Assembly: GCA_022606135.1 (NCBI GenBank)
Contig: JABYQN010000001.1
Span: 868,001-932,000 of the forward strand
Origin: Fomes fomentarius
Lineage: Eukaryota; Basidiomycota; Agaricomycetes; Polyporales; Polyporaceae
Length of the DNA stretch: 64,000 nt
Direction: 5' to 3'
In this document: positions 14,759 to 26,303 of the stretch, piece after piece
Layout of the letters: each line of letters opens with the position of its first letter
Numbering within the stretch: the stretch's first letter is position 1
Made by a program: the position numbers and the translations under genes
Notes under the pieces: generated by a model
What the model was told of the DNA's origin: nothing
The model's input: only the letters and a program-made list of their open reading frames with translations
Databases searched by the model: none

Positions 14759-16344
14759 ATGTGTCGGAGTTCTGATTTCATTGAGACGACGAGAAGGATG
14801 CCTGCAAGTATTCGTGAGCTCCTCGTAGCCTTCGTGGCGGAGCTATGCGACACAGCTTGTGTCAACACACAAGGCAAGTACCTTGAAGTAGTCCGTATCC
14901 GTCTCGCTCGCTGGTCGCTGACCTGTCTTCTGATAGAACTGTTGTATTGCGAGCGAGCGGCTGCCGCCGAACTTCTCAACGCCACACAAGCTCTCGCACA
15001 GGACCATCCATCCTCTGACAGAAACCATGCGCGCGTTTCTCTCCTAGCACTCGTGAAGCGTGCACACAAGGAGATGGCGAAGGGAGGTACAAATGCACGT
15101 GCATGGCGGCGGATTTACACGGATACGTCCGTTGTTCTTGCCTTCGACGCAGTCTTCGAATTCTGGTCCTCCCAGGACGAGGCATTCGCATTCTCTGCCA
15201 TCTCGCATCTTGACCATGCCATCGTCATTGCAGGCGCACCAGGCGAGGGAAGACTCGACCTTGTCTTCGATCTGATCGAGGGGGTGCAATCCGAATGCCT
15301 GGGCGTTCCTCCTAGTCTCCGACGGAAGAGATCCTTCGAAGTTACCAGCATCTCAGCCCTGAACACTGTCCTTCTTCCGGTTCTGAGCGCACGGAATGAA
15401 GTTTTGAAACTAGAGATACCTCCCTCGATAAGCTCATTCATCTCTCGTCTGTCGCGACAACCCTTCGTTCTCCCACGCTATCTCTCCGACTGGCCAGCGC
15501 TCAACGAACATCCTTGGAGCTCGGTGGATTACTTGCGCTCCATCGCAGGTCCGGGTCGCGTTGTTCCCGTAGAAGTGGGCAGTGACTACAGAAACGATGA
15601 CTGGACTCAGACAATGATGCCATGGGACGAGTTTCTCGGGAATCTCGTCGAACCACCCTTGGGTGCGGCCGCGAATCCGGTACTGTACCTTGCACAGCAT
15701 AACCTGTTCACCCAGTTCCCTTCTTTGAAGGACGATATCCTGGTTCCTGACTACGTCTACTGTGAATTGGATCCACCGCCCGACTATCCGCTTTATGTGC
15801 CTCCTGCGAATGAGGACCGCCTCGTCCTCAACGCGTGGTTAGGTCCGAAGGGCACTGTTTCTCCTGCGCACACTGTAAGTCTCCACACATCACCCACCCT
15901 GTTCACGCAAGCTGAAGAAAGCGCAGGATCCTTTCTTCAACTTCTATGGTATGGTTTTCAAGATTTGACAAGCACACTGCTGATTTTACTCCAGCACAGG
16001 TAGTCGGTCGTAAGACCATCTGGCTCGCACCACCCGAGGTGTCGCCACACATGTATCCCTACCCTTCTCATAATTCCTCCACGTGCACCTCCGACCAACC
16101 TCGGAATCCGGCGGGGAATAATCAGAGCCCCTCCTTGAGTAACACGTCTCGCGTAGACGTGTTTCCCGCTTCGCCAGAGGGTGTTGCCGCGAGCAAGCCT
16201 GAGTTTCCGGATTTCTGGGAACATGTCGTATCCCACGCGACGGCGGTTACGCTTAATCCTGGAGACTTGTTATTTTTCCCGCCCGGATGGTGGCATGCGA
16301 TGCGAAGCGAGGAAACGAGTTTCTCGGTCTCCATGTGGTTCTAG
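14759..16344 (+). CDS. JmjC-domain dioxygenase, JMJD5/KDM8-like
   Basis: Predicted Fe(II)/2-oxoglutarate-dependent hydroxylase or demethylase. The N-terminal half is helical, as in JMJD5 (WRRIYTDTSVVLAFDAVFEF..HLDHAIVIAGAPG). The C-terminal JmjC barrel starts near LPRYLSDWPALNEHPWSSVD. The first two iron ligands are His and Asp of PAHTDPFFNFYAQVVGRK, a segment interrupted by two introns (after AHT and after FNFY). The third ligand is His in PPGWWHAM, and the domain ends SFSVSMWF. The motif YVYCELDPPPDYPLY and the tyrosine before AQ fit the 2OG-binding set. Two starts are possible: ATG at 14759, or MPASIRELL at 14798; the upstream one is taken because the frame is open. About 485 residues. Whether it hydroxylates arginines or demethylates histone in fungi is not shown here. 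Confidence 0.88.
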
Positions 16345-16600
16345 TGACAGTTTACTACTATAACAATTATCAGGTACCCGGGGCATTTGTCACCGGGTCG
16401 TCATGAAATACATAGATACATGTTGGGCTCCATGCCGGCGTTCCCTACAATCTTGAGTCACATCACAACCAAGTCATGCCACTTGTAAAGAAATGATAAG
16501 GAGGGTGCTGGTTAGATCTAGATCTAGGCATAGGCGCTTTGTGGCACATTAGGTACTCAGGCGCTCGCTTATGTGGGTTGTACCCTTGCCTCCATCCAGC

Positions 16601-18936
16601 ATGTCGAGCAGAGCAGGCGGCCTCTACGGCGGCATACAATTCTCCTCATCAAAGCCATTCTTGTCAACCCAGATTCCTGCAGCACCGTTATTGACGCCGA
16701 CCGCGGAGAAAGCCCCAGCAATCGCACGACCAGACCCCGCTAGTACACCAGTACAAAACGCCTCCACGTCCCCCAGCACTGCGGGAGGCGAATCGGGCAC
16801 ACTAGCCAAGGCCACAGCCGGTATTCCTCCCTCTCCTACAGCGTTGCCATCGTAGAGCTCGTTATTCACGATATCATCGTTCATGTGCCTTCTCCCTTAC
16901 GCAACGCTCGGTTGCCCTGTCCCTTTGGGCCTACAGGATGGTCGGCTGCATTAGCCTTTGCACCGACGCGTCGTCAGGCTCCGAAAGCCAAAACTGCAGC
17001 CCCACGTCTACCCGTAGGAGCCTCCGTTGCTGGAGTGCCTGTTCCGGCTGCTGCAACTGCCACGATCTCAAGCACGGCGATCGTGTTCGCCCCACCCTCG
17101 CTTGTGAACACTACCACGTCAGGGAAAGCCGACGATACAGAACCATCCGGTCAGGGATGGGGAAGGAAGGTCAAGCCGCCGTCCATGGTCCTAGACGAGG
17201 ATGTGAACGGGTTCAAGGCAAAGGCAAAGCGTGTGGATAAGAAGGACGGCGGCGGAGGTGGTAAGAAGAAAGGCAAGAAGGTGCGTAGGTGCTCCAGTCT
17301 ACACCTTGATGGCGCTGTAACGCCGCAATGCCAGAACAAGAACGCGCAAGCCATAGCAGTTTGGAACCCCGACGAGGCGTATGACCCGATGCGCCCGAAC
17401 GACTATAACGAGTTTAAACTCTGGCAGCGCCGCGAGCGAGAGGAGCGCAGGGAGCGTATCCTCCAGGAGCGCCGTCGTGGAGATGATCGGAAGCGCTACA
17501 GGCGCAGCAGTAGCTATTCCGACAGCTACCACAGCGGGTCGGAGGATGAGCGCCCACGAAAGGCAGGTGAGTAGCCTGTTTGTGGAGCTGTGCGTCTGCC
17601 TCTGCGGTATTCAACGATCTGTGTAGGTCGCTTCGGTGACCGTGACGAGATGGAGGCAGACATCGCTCGACCTTACGGTCTCGGCATCGGAGCAGTACCT
17701 ACCTTTCCTTCACCGGTTGCGGTCAGTGTCAACATGACTGGCGATGAAGCGTATCAACGTCGACTGGCCATATCGCAGGGGTCCAGACCCCCGAACAACT
17801 CATCATGAGTGTTGCTCCTGTTCCTTCATCGTCATTCGGATCCTCCTCGAACGATGACGCGCCGGAGCCCGACATGACACGTTCTCCTCCTTCGCCGCAG
17901 CTGCCACCGCCGGCATCTCTCGTAACAACGGCGCAAACAGGCGAAGAAGCGTACCTCCGTCGTCTAGCTCTGTCTCAGCAAGCCCCCCAGCCTCCTCGTG
18001 TGCCAAGCCCCGTGCCGTTCCATGACGCGACACCTGTGTTCACGCCAACTGTGCTGCCTCAAGTGGGTACGCCACCTTCTACAAGTGCCCCGGCCCCTCG
18101 GGTCCGTTGATTTCGGCAGACAAGATCCAGAGCAGTAAACAAGCTGCAGCTGCCATTGCCGCTCGATTGAGCGCGCTGGCCCCGAAGGGTGTTGCTGCCG
18201 CACCCGCTATCTCGACACCTGCGGTTGCGACTTCAAGTGCGCCTCTTGAAGGACAAGTAGAAACTCCTAGGAGGTATGTGTTTCGCTTTCGCTTTGCAAG
18301 GGCTAATCCGTACTAACGGACGACGTAGGCCCGATCCACAAGGCTTCGCTGCCCGCATCATGACGAAGTGGGGACATAAAGAGGGTCAAGGACTCGGAGT
18401 TGACGGAACAGGCATTGTCCATGCGCTCACGGTCGAGCAAGTCGCTCAGGGCAAGGCCGGGAAGGGTAAAGGCAAAGCTAGTAAGAACCTCCCTGCCGTT
18501 GCTGCCAAGATGGGCAAGATCGTGAACAAGAACGACGACGCGAAGGCGAGGGAAGATTTGGAGCGGTTTGGAGAACCGAGCCGGGTGGTCGTGTTCACAA
18601 ACATGGTTGGACTAGAAGATCTAGAGGACGAGGACCTCCGAGGGGATATTGGTATGTTCCTTGCAAAGTCGAGCTGTTTTTGAATACCAACCACCCCACG
18701 CAGGCGACGAGTGCTCGAAGAATGGCACAGTTGAGCGGGTGATCGTACACTCTGTCTACCCTCCCCCGGAGGATCCGGACGATGCCGTTCGCGTTTTCGT
18801 GCTGTTTGCTGGCCCTGCGGGGGCTTGGAAGACTGTGCGGGAGATGGACGGGCGGTACTTTGGTGGACGCAGTGTGCGGGCGCGGTACTATTCTGAGACG
18901 CGCTTCAAGACTGCTGACTTGTCCGCGCCATTGTGA
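16601..18936 (+). CDS. Splicing factor 45 (SPF45/RBM17), G-patch and UHM domains
   Basis: A spliceosomal protein that chooses alternative 3' splice sites through its UHM domain. It starts [16 protein letters not shown], an N-terminus usual in basidiomycete SPF45. A 116-nt intron (16821-16936) joins KATA to [10 protein letters not shown]; without it the frame stops early. The diagnostic motif [19 protein letters not shown] corresponds to the EYDPMFPNDYEK segment of RBM17. Then come a charged RERREER stretch, an RS-like tract, the G-patch ([20 protein letters not shown]) and a C-terminal UHM beginning [19 protein letters not shown]. The UHM ends with the R-X-F motif in [14 protein letters not shown] and the typical [14 protein letters not shown] tail. 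Two copies of a GDEAY(Q/L)RRLA motif precede the G-patch. About six introns. Family identity is very secure; the exon joins around 17570-18120 are approximate. Confidence 0.94.
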
Positions 18937-19168
18937 GACGTAGGACGCGGCGTGTCCGACTTGCAATCGCGTTCATGACTGTCACGCGTACCGGTTGTTT
19001 GTTGCTCTCAGTTATCTGTGTATCTTTTATGTAGTGCGAAACGTCGTTCCCATGCTTTTGCCAGTCCCCCAGTCTGCCTTTTCGGGTCTCGGGTAGGGCC
19101 GATCCAGCTCTTTATGTCATGGTTTATTGTTCATACTCTAATCTGCCCTCGTACCTTGTCCTATCAAC

Positions 19169-20157
19169 ATGTCCGACCTCCGTTCGAGCTCGACCTTGGC
19201 ATATACGTTCCCTTCAACAGAAGGATGCATTCAATGCCAGACACCTCGCTCGAGTCTTGGAAACCCTTTGAAAAGATGTGCCGGTTGCTCTGTAGCTGTG
19301 TATTGCAGTAGAGAGTGTCAGAAGGCCGCCTGGCCTACACATAAGTCAGTCCTTATCGTACAGTACCCCGGGTTATGCTGACATGGAGATATAGATTGGT
19401 TTGTAGCACAAACAGCGCGAACAAGGACATCGAGAAAGACGCGCCCCATGTCACGCTTGGCTACGAGACAGCGTCCTCGATGTTCAACGCCTTCACGGAA
19501 TGGGCAGGAGCGCAATACATCACCTTAACCACCTTGGCAAACTGCCAAGTGCATGGCGAGGGAGGCGTGGATTTCACCTTCGCGTCTCCTCGGGCTTTCG
19601 TGTTGTACATAAGAGCACGCAACCTGAAGGATACGAAGGGCAACCCTAGGAAGGCGTTCTACTTGGAGCGTTGGGGTATGGCCGACAAGGACCACCATCC
19701 GTACATCACGGAGAGCTGGAGCATTGTCAAGTCCACTTGCGAACGGATCACCGAGGAGATGCGCAGTTCGGTGGCTTCCCCATACTTTGTCGGTTACATC
19801 CCCGCATTCTTCCTCATCAATGGCAGCGGCATGAAATCATATCATCAGTACGCCATATATCGCTTCGGGCGCACCGACGACACTGCTCTCGACACGCGAA
19901 CGAGCGCGATCCTGGACGATGTCAGCGCCATGTGTGCTGCAACGAGCCACCTGGGATATATCCATTCTCCTCCTTCGAACGATGCGGCCCATCAGGCTGA
20001 GCCGGACCTTCAGGAGTATGTGCGTACGAAGAAGGGCTGGAAGAAGGTGTCTGTGAAGAAACCTGTCTGGGACTCGCTGGAGGGTGGTATGCAACTCTCC
20101 GATTTCAAGTCGGGTTTGCCTCTGCGAGTTATCTGGAGTCTGTTCAAGGATCTCTGA
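19169..20157 (+). CDS. MYND-type zinc-finger protein
   Basis: Two exons joined by an intron of 19343-19393 or so (ACACATAA|gt..ag|ATTGGTT), giving about 312 residues. The N-terminus carries a complete MYND finger: CIQCQ, then RCAGCSVAVYCSREC, then W-P-T-H-K-L-V-C, i.e. C-x2-C, C-x2-C, C-x3-C and H/C pairs. MYND fingers bind proline-rich peptides. The remainder (from about residue 75) is a globular fungal domain without a recognised fold; it contains FTEWAGAQYITLTTLAN and ends SLFKDL. No SET domain is present, so this is not a lysine methyltransferase. Proteins of this layout are very numerous in mushroom genomes and lack defined functions. Confidence 0.85.
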
Positions 20158-21022
20158 CGGTGCTCTATCGCTTTGGCGTGTGCGTACGTTCCTATCTTCA
20201 GTTTAGCGTCGTCTTATGTCGTCCCATGCCAGTGGCAGGTTGGAGGTGGACTACCTGGACTGCACCCGATTTGTCAAGGACGGAGCCGACGAGACTCTTT
20301 ATTCCAAGATATACATTGTCGTCGGATTGAGCACAGGTGATGCCAGAGCGTTTCCCATATTCTGTGACACAGGTGAATGTCCCAACGTTTTCGCAATCTT
20401 TATTGGATCCTCATACCTAGAAATGGTAGACATTAGGCTCGAGCTCGAATGTATGTGACCTCGGCACTCAACGTACCTATCTGGCTTCTGAACCGTTGAA
20501 AAGATACTTGTTGTCGCGGCCTCTCGGATTGCTGCGAACAGCCTTTGTAGTAGATATGTACGCTACTTCGATCGTCGAAAGGCTCATCCCGCTGATATGT
20601 TGTATTGGTTGTAGAGGGAAGCGAGGCGAAGTTTGTGTGTGGAGAATACAACTTGAATGCGATGCCCAGACTCAGTTACTAGGGCACAATCCCGAAAATT
20701 GATCATTGCGAGTGGATCCACTGCCATGACTACAGGTTTCGTGTACGGAATGTAAGTGTGTTTTGTCATATATCTCTGTAGGATCACTGAACACATGCCA
20801 ATCAAACTGCTTGCCACGCAAGCGTCCATATAGAACATACAGGACTAACGCACCTGTTACTCGATATGCCTTATTGCTGTCGCGTCCGGAGCAATGGCTG
20901 ACATCCTATCTATCCGAGGTCCTCTACGATCCAATCCAAAGGCGGATAGTGTTACGCTACTAATGACTTCTATCCCTACACAGGGACTCGACCTCAAGTT
21001 GGCCACTATATTGTTCCCCAGC
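20158..21022. other. Intergenic region, about 0.9 kb
   Basis: Short open frames at 20216-20458 (80 codons) and 20894-21088 (64 codons, overlapping the 3' exon of the next gene) show no domain or intron pattern. I see no supportable gene; a decayed gene is possible. Confidence 0.4.
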
Positions 21023-21849
21023 TCACCAGAGAGCAAGCGGTATGTGGACTACCTCATATCCACCGAGGTCGAAGAACTTCTGGCGTAGGCCTTCGAACTG
21101 AGGAATGCCCGTCACCAAAGCGAAATGAGCCTGTACGGAGGAATCGTATCAGCAGTGGACGGCGAATTCGCTGGACGGGGCTCACGTCGACGCTGGTCCA
21201 TCCGATCAACATCGCAACGGCGTTTGGCCGTTCAACCACAGAACCCCACAGAGCGTCGACGACGCCCTCCCCACCGGTCACAGCACCGACCAATACCTCC
21301 ACAAGATCTTGCAACTCGGCCTTCTTCTCCTTTGACGCAGAGTTACTTTCGTTCAGGTAGAAGATGCACCACTCGAGAACCGGTGCACCGAATGCCTTGT
21401 ATGGATCCTTGGAAGGCTGGACGTGAACCACCTTGATTGGTTCCGTAGACAGATCATAAATGGTTCCGACGAGGCTCTTCAGCTTGTCATGGGCGTGCGT
21501 GTCAGCAATGATTTTCTGGTGGTGCTCAAGACTCTCCCAGGCTATGGTTCCAGAACGGAAGATGGGTATCAGACGATGATGTGATTCTCACTGGATCGAT
21601 CGGAAAAAGTCGTACCGACAAACTGGTAGTAAGTACGTTTGTCCTCATGTTGTAGACCGGAATATATCCTGTGGACAGATTATCGCAGGTTACTACTGTC
21701 TCGCCACCAGATTTTGGGATACTGACTTACTTGATGACACCGTCAGCCTCCTGAAAGGCAGCCTTCTCAACCTCTCCGACGTCATGCGGACTGTTGCGGA
21801 GAGCCTCTACAGCAGGAGCAGATACAACCTCAATCGTGGGTAAGCTCAT
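21023..21849 (-). CDS. ABM-like two-module protein, paralogue A
   Basis: Paralogue of the gene at 3943-4868. It starts MSLPTIEVVSAPAVEALRNS and is read in four exons with introns at the same places: after GVIK, after YYQFV and after TSVD. The first module ends VAWESLEHHQKI, the second IGWTSVDAHFALVTG, and the protein ends EVVHIPLALW at a TGA (21023-21025). The linker region KDPYKAFGAPVLEWCIFYL aligns with the corresponding AP(V)LE region of the other copies. The stop, start and all splice sites are intact, so it looks functional. It is followed on the same strand by a decayed copy and another intact copy upstream. ABM fold assignment is by pattern; function unknown. Confidence 0.75.
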
Positions 21850-22329
21850 CGCTGGTGATTGGGTGAAGTTATTGGGTTGTGATATGGTGGTCAAGGGGCG
21901 AAGGACGCGGGTAGGATGATGTGCATCAGCCTCGGACGGCCAGGCTTAAGTACTCAAGATCGGACTCAGCTATTGTACAGTCTGACTGTGATCGCGATTG
22001 TCAGCTTCTCACGGACCATGGAATACAATCTGACAGAATTAGACTAGCCTCAAGAGTTCCATCTTCCTCTACTCTGTCAGCCGAAGCATCACATCGAAGG
22101 AAGAAGCCTGGGAGCGCTAAACTCGTGCACAGGCAAGGTATACCTTGGCAGTCGTGGACCATTCGCCAGTCGGAGTAAGCGATCGATCTGTGCACTGTCA
22201 TCATTGTTGGCGTAGGCTACACCGAAGAGTTGTAGGGGAGAGATTCCGACCGGCGACGTGCGAGGCCGCTACTACGGCTACGGCTGAAGGGGAAGGTCCC
22301 CGGGGGAGTACCCGGCCCGGCAGGTTGTG
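21850..22329. other. Intergenic region with a possible relic
   Basis: Upstream region of paralogue A. On the minus strand at about 22105-22205 there is an open stretch reading AQIDRLLRLANGPRLPRYT, which could be the degenerate last exon of the decayed copy at 22330-22780. The resemblance is weak. Confidence 0.3.
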
Positions 22330-22780
22330 GGAGGCCTGAGTTCTCGAAGAGTCGCCATAGCAATCTCCAAGACGGGTGCTCCAAATGCTGGGAACGGGTC
22401 CTGGGCCCTCTTCACATGGAAGGTCTCGATCGCGTGGACTTTGGATGCGTCGAAGAAGACAGTGCGGGTGGAGGTGATCCTGCCATATTTCGTCTTGTCC
22501 GACGGGGAATCGTCGATGATGCGCCAGCTGTGATGAATATGAGGTAAACAGATCAGCAGGAGATTGCGTTGTATCGAGGCTCGTACCCGAGGTTGTAGTT
22601 GTAGGTCCGTCGGTCTTCGTACTTCAGACCATTGGATATCCCATTGGCAAAGATTTGTCAAATTTCAACATGAACCCTAGCACGGGTAGCGTTGGTCGCA
22701 GAGGGTATTGGGAACAGAGTCCACAAGTAGCAGGTCGTGCGGATTCTTCGAACACAACTTCGCCGATCGTGAATGAACCA
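22330..22780 (-). pseudogene. Decayed ABM-like paralogue B
   Basis: Three separated blocks match the family in order on the minus strand. First, SFTIGEVVF near 22750-22775 corresponds to the (L)PTIEV start but has no ATG. Second, in another frame, NPHDLLLVDSVPN (22690-22735) matches NPRDLPLVKP. Third, after a broken junction, YEDRRTYNYNLG and then ARDPFPAF-like sequence (KRAQDPFPAFGAPVLEIAM) at 22340-22470 match the middle exons. After LEIAMATLRE the similarity ends, and the second GW..H module is not found in frame. Lost start, a frameshift in exon 1 and a lost or displaced C-terminus mark it as a pseudogene between two intact copies. Confidence 0.65.
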
Positions 22781-23211
22781 GGGCACGATGAATTGCAAGA
22801 GACAGGGAAATGATGAGACAAAGAGCATGGACGAGCAGGTAATTGAGTGCGAGGCATCGAGACTGGGTGCTGAAACTGGTCAGTAGAGAAGCGGTAGCTA
22901 CCTTGGAGTCAATCCGGCACAAGTTAGACCCCATTTGCATGCCAGCATTGGTAGGCGTCCCCCCACCGCTGAGACCGAAGATAGCTCGGCATCTACTGCG
23001 CACGATGCTCATAGGTACATCGTAATTCTTGGCCACGTTCGAAATGGGGCAGTGGCGGTGATAGGCTATGGTCATAGTATGGGGTATCTCAATGGGCAGC
23101 TTCTTACTGAACGACTTCCAGTAAATTAAACAATGGACAGATCCTTCGCTACCTTCAACCGAGTCAGCAGCACCTGGTACACACCGAGGAAATCTATGAA
23201 TTCGGTGGTTC
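22781..23211. other. Intergenic region
   Basis: Lies between the decayed copy and the 3' end of paralogue C. A minus-strand open frame (22677-23231) covers it but is not gene-like apart from the relic at its end. Confidence 0.35.
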
Positions 23212-24065
23212 TCACTTCCAGTATAGCGCAAGAGACGCGTGAGCTATGTCGATGCTTGCTATCGTCTTGGCTGCCTCGAAGAGCCCCACCAATTCCTTCA
23301 AGTTCAAGTTCTCGGCACCCATCGCAGCTTTATGCGCCTGTTCACGCATGGTGGTCAACTATAGCATCATCGCAGACAATGCACCTAATCATAGCCCATG
23401 GCAGATGCCTACGCACCTCAACGGTCGACCACCCAACGATCAGTACCACAACATTGTCCGCCTCGAGAATCGGACCAAACGTGGCCTCGACGATCCCAAT
23501 CGACTTCGGCGCCGCGTTCAGCGCCTGCACGATCTCTTGAACGAGCGGCTCGAGCGAAGCGGGAGACCCGCCATCGTGAATAGTGAACGTAGTGACTTCG
23601 GTGACAGGAGCTTCGAGTGCGACGAACGGTTCGCTCGTCGTGCGAATGTGCCACATCGTGAGCGCCGAGAGGTCAACCATGGAGGTGACGGCGGCGAGCA
23701 TGGTGCCGTAGTTGACCTTGTCATTCATGAATATCTGATGCTTCTCGACTGATTCCCATACTGAAGGCAGAAGAGGGGGCGAGTTTGGTATCCTGCTAGT
23801 GCTGCGCAGACGTGAGAAAAGACGCACCGTAGAATCCATACGTCGTCGCGCCGTCTTCAAGCTTGAGTCCGTAGTATTGCCTATCACGGTATTCGTGGTA
23901 AGCCGTCACGGATAGATCTCAGGAGGCGTGGTAGACATACTTGATGAGCCCGTCTCTTTCCTGGATAATGTCGTATGCGGGCTTGACAAGTGACAAGTCG
24001 CGCGGATCAGCGCGAAATGCCGTTGGAGCTGATCCAAGAACAAGCTCAGTAACAGGTAAAGGCAT
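23212..24065 (-). CDS. ABM-like two-module protein, paralogue C
   Basis: Third member of the local family. It starts MPLPVTELVLGSAPTAFRAD (ATG 24063-24065) and keeps the motif DPRDLSLVKPAYDII, with introns after GLIK, after TTYGFY and after WSTVE. The first module contains WESVEKHQIFMNDKVNYG. The second contains RTTSEPFVALEAPVTEVTTF and IVGWSTVEAHKAAMG. It ends IAHASLALYWK at a TGA (23212-23214). Splice positions match those of the copies at 3.9 and 21.0 kb. The tail AHASLALYWK differs from the HIPLA ending of the others. All exons are open, so the gene is likely functional. Enzymatic role is unknown. Confidence 0.72.
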
Positions 24066-24391
24066 CCCTACTCATGAATGCGGGGATGGGCAAGGAAGGA
24101 GGTCAGCGTGGGTACCGTTGTACCGCGCATATATGCTGTCCGTTTGTGCATGGGGCTGATTATCCGCATTTGGCAAGCTGGGTACCACGATTCCAGAAGT
24201 TTGACTTTTGTGATTCAAGAACCCAAACGTACACAACGTATCCTGCAACGTGTCGAGCATGCTTTTACCACTCTCAATCCTCCCAAGCATCTTGTTCTTC
24301 CGAGTCAGCAATTCAGTACCTTAACAAGGATGCGAGATGACGGTTGCACTCACATCACAGGATGACCTCACGGTTAGACACCCTTTTCCAC
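24066..24391. other. Intergenic region
   Basis: Between the start of paralogue C and the 3' end of the agmatinase gene, which are both on the minus strand; it must carry the promoter of C. No clear TATA box or other feature. Confidence 0.4.
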
Positions 24392-26174
24392 TCATTCTAC
24401 CAAAGGCGTCTTCGCCATGAGGGCAAGGAATTCCCAACCAATGTTAGCAGCCGCAATTGAGGTAATCTCGTCTGGTAAGACACGTTAGACGGCGAACGGC
24501 GGCTAGCATGCAAAACCGTACCCTGAGTGTCATAGTCCGGAGCAACCTCAACGATGTCGGCGCCGACGATCTTCAGCCCGGAGAGACCTTGAAGGATCTT
24601 CTTGATCTCCTACGAGATACAGATACGGTGAGTATAGATGACACTCATACCATGCGATCAGGAGCGTACTCTGGTAGTGAGACCACCAATTTCGGGACTG
24701 GTAAGAGTCAGCATGATCCAGATAACCGAGTTTGGAAAGGAAGCTCACGTTCCCGTCCTGCAATTATAAAGTGAGTCCCATGGATGAACTATGGTTAACG
24801 AGAAGAAACACGTACGCAGGGGCCATGCCAGGATCGATGCTATCAATGTCGAGCGTAACTGCACCAAACGATTTTCACAAGGTCGAACAGGTTGGAATCA
24901 CAAGACGTACTGTATACTGGGTTGTCGCCGACAGTTTCACGAATCTTCTTGACGATGCCCTGCCAGCCGATGTCCTCGGCATCCCAGGCATGTGAAATGA
25001 CCCAACCAAATTCGTAATCGTCGTCGTAGTCTTGCCAACTATTGATCGCTCCACGAATACCAACATGCTGAAGGGCGCGTGAGTACAGTACTGACTATAT
25101 AGGTGCTGCAACTCACGATGTTGGAGTTGTTCGGCGCGAGCAAGCCCTCCTTATGCGCGTACCAGAAGTAGCTCCCGTGGCTAACGGGGATCTCCTCGCC
25201 TGGAAGCCAGGGACTATCCTATAGGAAAAGCTCAATCATGGCGTGATGATGTACTTAGGACGACCTGGCTTACAGGCATCTGCTTCGGTTTCCACGTGTC
25301 TATGTTCGCGCAACTCAGTGTAGTATCGTCAGCATTGATACGAACGCCCTACCGAGGTGACTGTCAAAGTGAATCACGCTGACGGGACCGTAAACGCTGG
25401 CGACACCTCGCAGAAGTGGGAGTGTGATGGTATGGTCACCGCCCTGCACTTTCGTCAAGCAACGTCTGGACATGACTTAAAGAAAGGGCGCACCAAGGTT
25501 AAAACACGGGGATGGAATTGGCCATCCTTAGCGATACTCTTCCCCGAGTGCGTTCGCAGACTCGTGCCGGACAAGAGGGCTGCGTTCGCCAGCTCGAGTT
25601 GGCGCAGTGCGACCTTATTGTCGGTGAGAACCATAGCTGGAATACAATTTTAGCACAGTCACTGTCACGCGTCTGCGGAGTACTCACGGACGTCACCGCA
25701 GTCCACGACATCGAGATAGTCAGACACGCGGATTTTCGCGGGGACGTTGATCCTGTTGACTCCGAGACGGCGAGAACCCTTTCGAATACCGTTCGGTCCA
25801 AAACGTGCACTGGTCACACGAATGCATGTGAGAGAACGTCAAAACATGACCGATGGTGTTGTAACTCACCCAGGACGGAAGCTAGTTGCGGTATCAAATG
25901 GCGCACCGATGATAGCGACGTCGTAGCCGGCACCCTCATCGACACCGAAGCACCTGAGAGGAGCGGCCTTGGCGAACGTTGTCAAACCATTCCAGGCCGT
26001 CCGGGCCCACATCTCATTCGACATGTCGTCACCATAAGCCGCGAATATCTCCGTGAAGTTGAGCGAGTTGTAGTTTTCCGAGTTGACGACGCTGGTAGGG
26101 TACTGAATGCCACCCAGCACCCGAGCGGTCAGGCTCGCGAGAAAGACCACAGTGCCGAGACGAGACAAAGACAT
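24392..26174 (-). CDS. Agmatinase/arginase-family ureohydrolase with predicted signal peptide
   Basis: Predicted binuclear-manganese hydrolase releasing urea from agmatine or a related guanidino compound. About eleven exons. The start [22 protein letters not shown] is a typical secretion signal. Ureohydrolase signatures appear in order: [78 protein letters not shown], then [19 protein letters not shown] and [15 protein letters not shown]. The metal ligands (His of GGDH, DxHxD of FDSHLD, and the two Asp of DIDSIDP) are all present. It ends [16 protein letters not shown]. The PE-GGLTTRE segment favours agmatinase over arginase. Predicted export, or entry to the vacuole, is unusual for this enzyme class but seen in fungal relatives. 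Substrate is inferred. Confidence 0.92.
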
Positions 26175-26247
26175 GGCTAGCAGTGATGGAGTGTCGTTAC
26201 CGTCAATGTGTCGACGAATTTGCTTCTCTTGAGGTTCATCGCTTGAA

Positions 26248-26255
26248 TATATATA
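26248..26255 (-). promoter_or_regulatory. TATA box of the agmatinase gene
   Basis: TATATATA lies 74-81 bp upstream of the agmatinase ATG on its coding strand, a usual distance for fungal genes. Position and perfect sequence support it; no transcript start is known. Confidence 0.6.
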
Positions 26256-26273
26256 GTCGTGTTCTCAGGGGAG

Positions 26274-26303
26274 AGAGATAACAAGCGTATTTCCGTTATC
26301 TCT
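26274..26303. promoter_or_regulatory. Palindrome with paired GATA motifs upstream of agmatinase
   Basis: agagataac (26274-26282) and its exact reverse complement gttatctct (26295-26303) are separated by 12 bp. Each arm contains the HGATAR consensus of fungal GATA nitrogen regulators (AreA/Nit2 type). A third such motif, cgataa, is at 26355-26360. They lie about 100-186 bp upstream of a gene releasing nitrogen from guanidino compounds, which fits nitrogen control by inference. Confidence 0.45.

Noticed and set aside
22677..23231. 184-codon minus-strand open frame as a separate gene
   Set aside because: Only its last part matches a family (relic of ABM copy B); the rest has no domain or splice structure.
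25512..26180. 222-codon plus-strand open frame antisense to agmatinase
   Set aside because: Crosses clear exons and introns of agmatinase and has no family resemblance.
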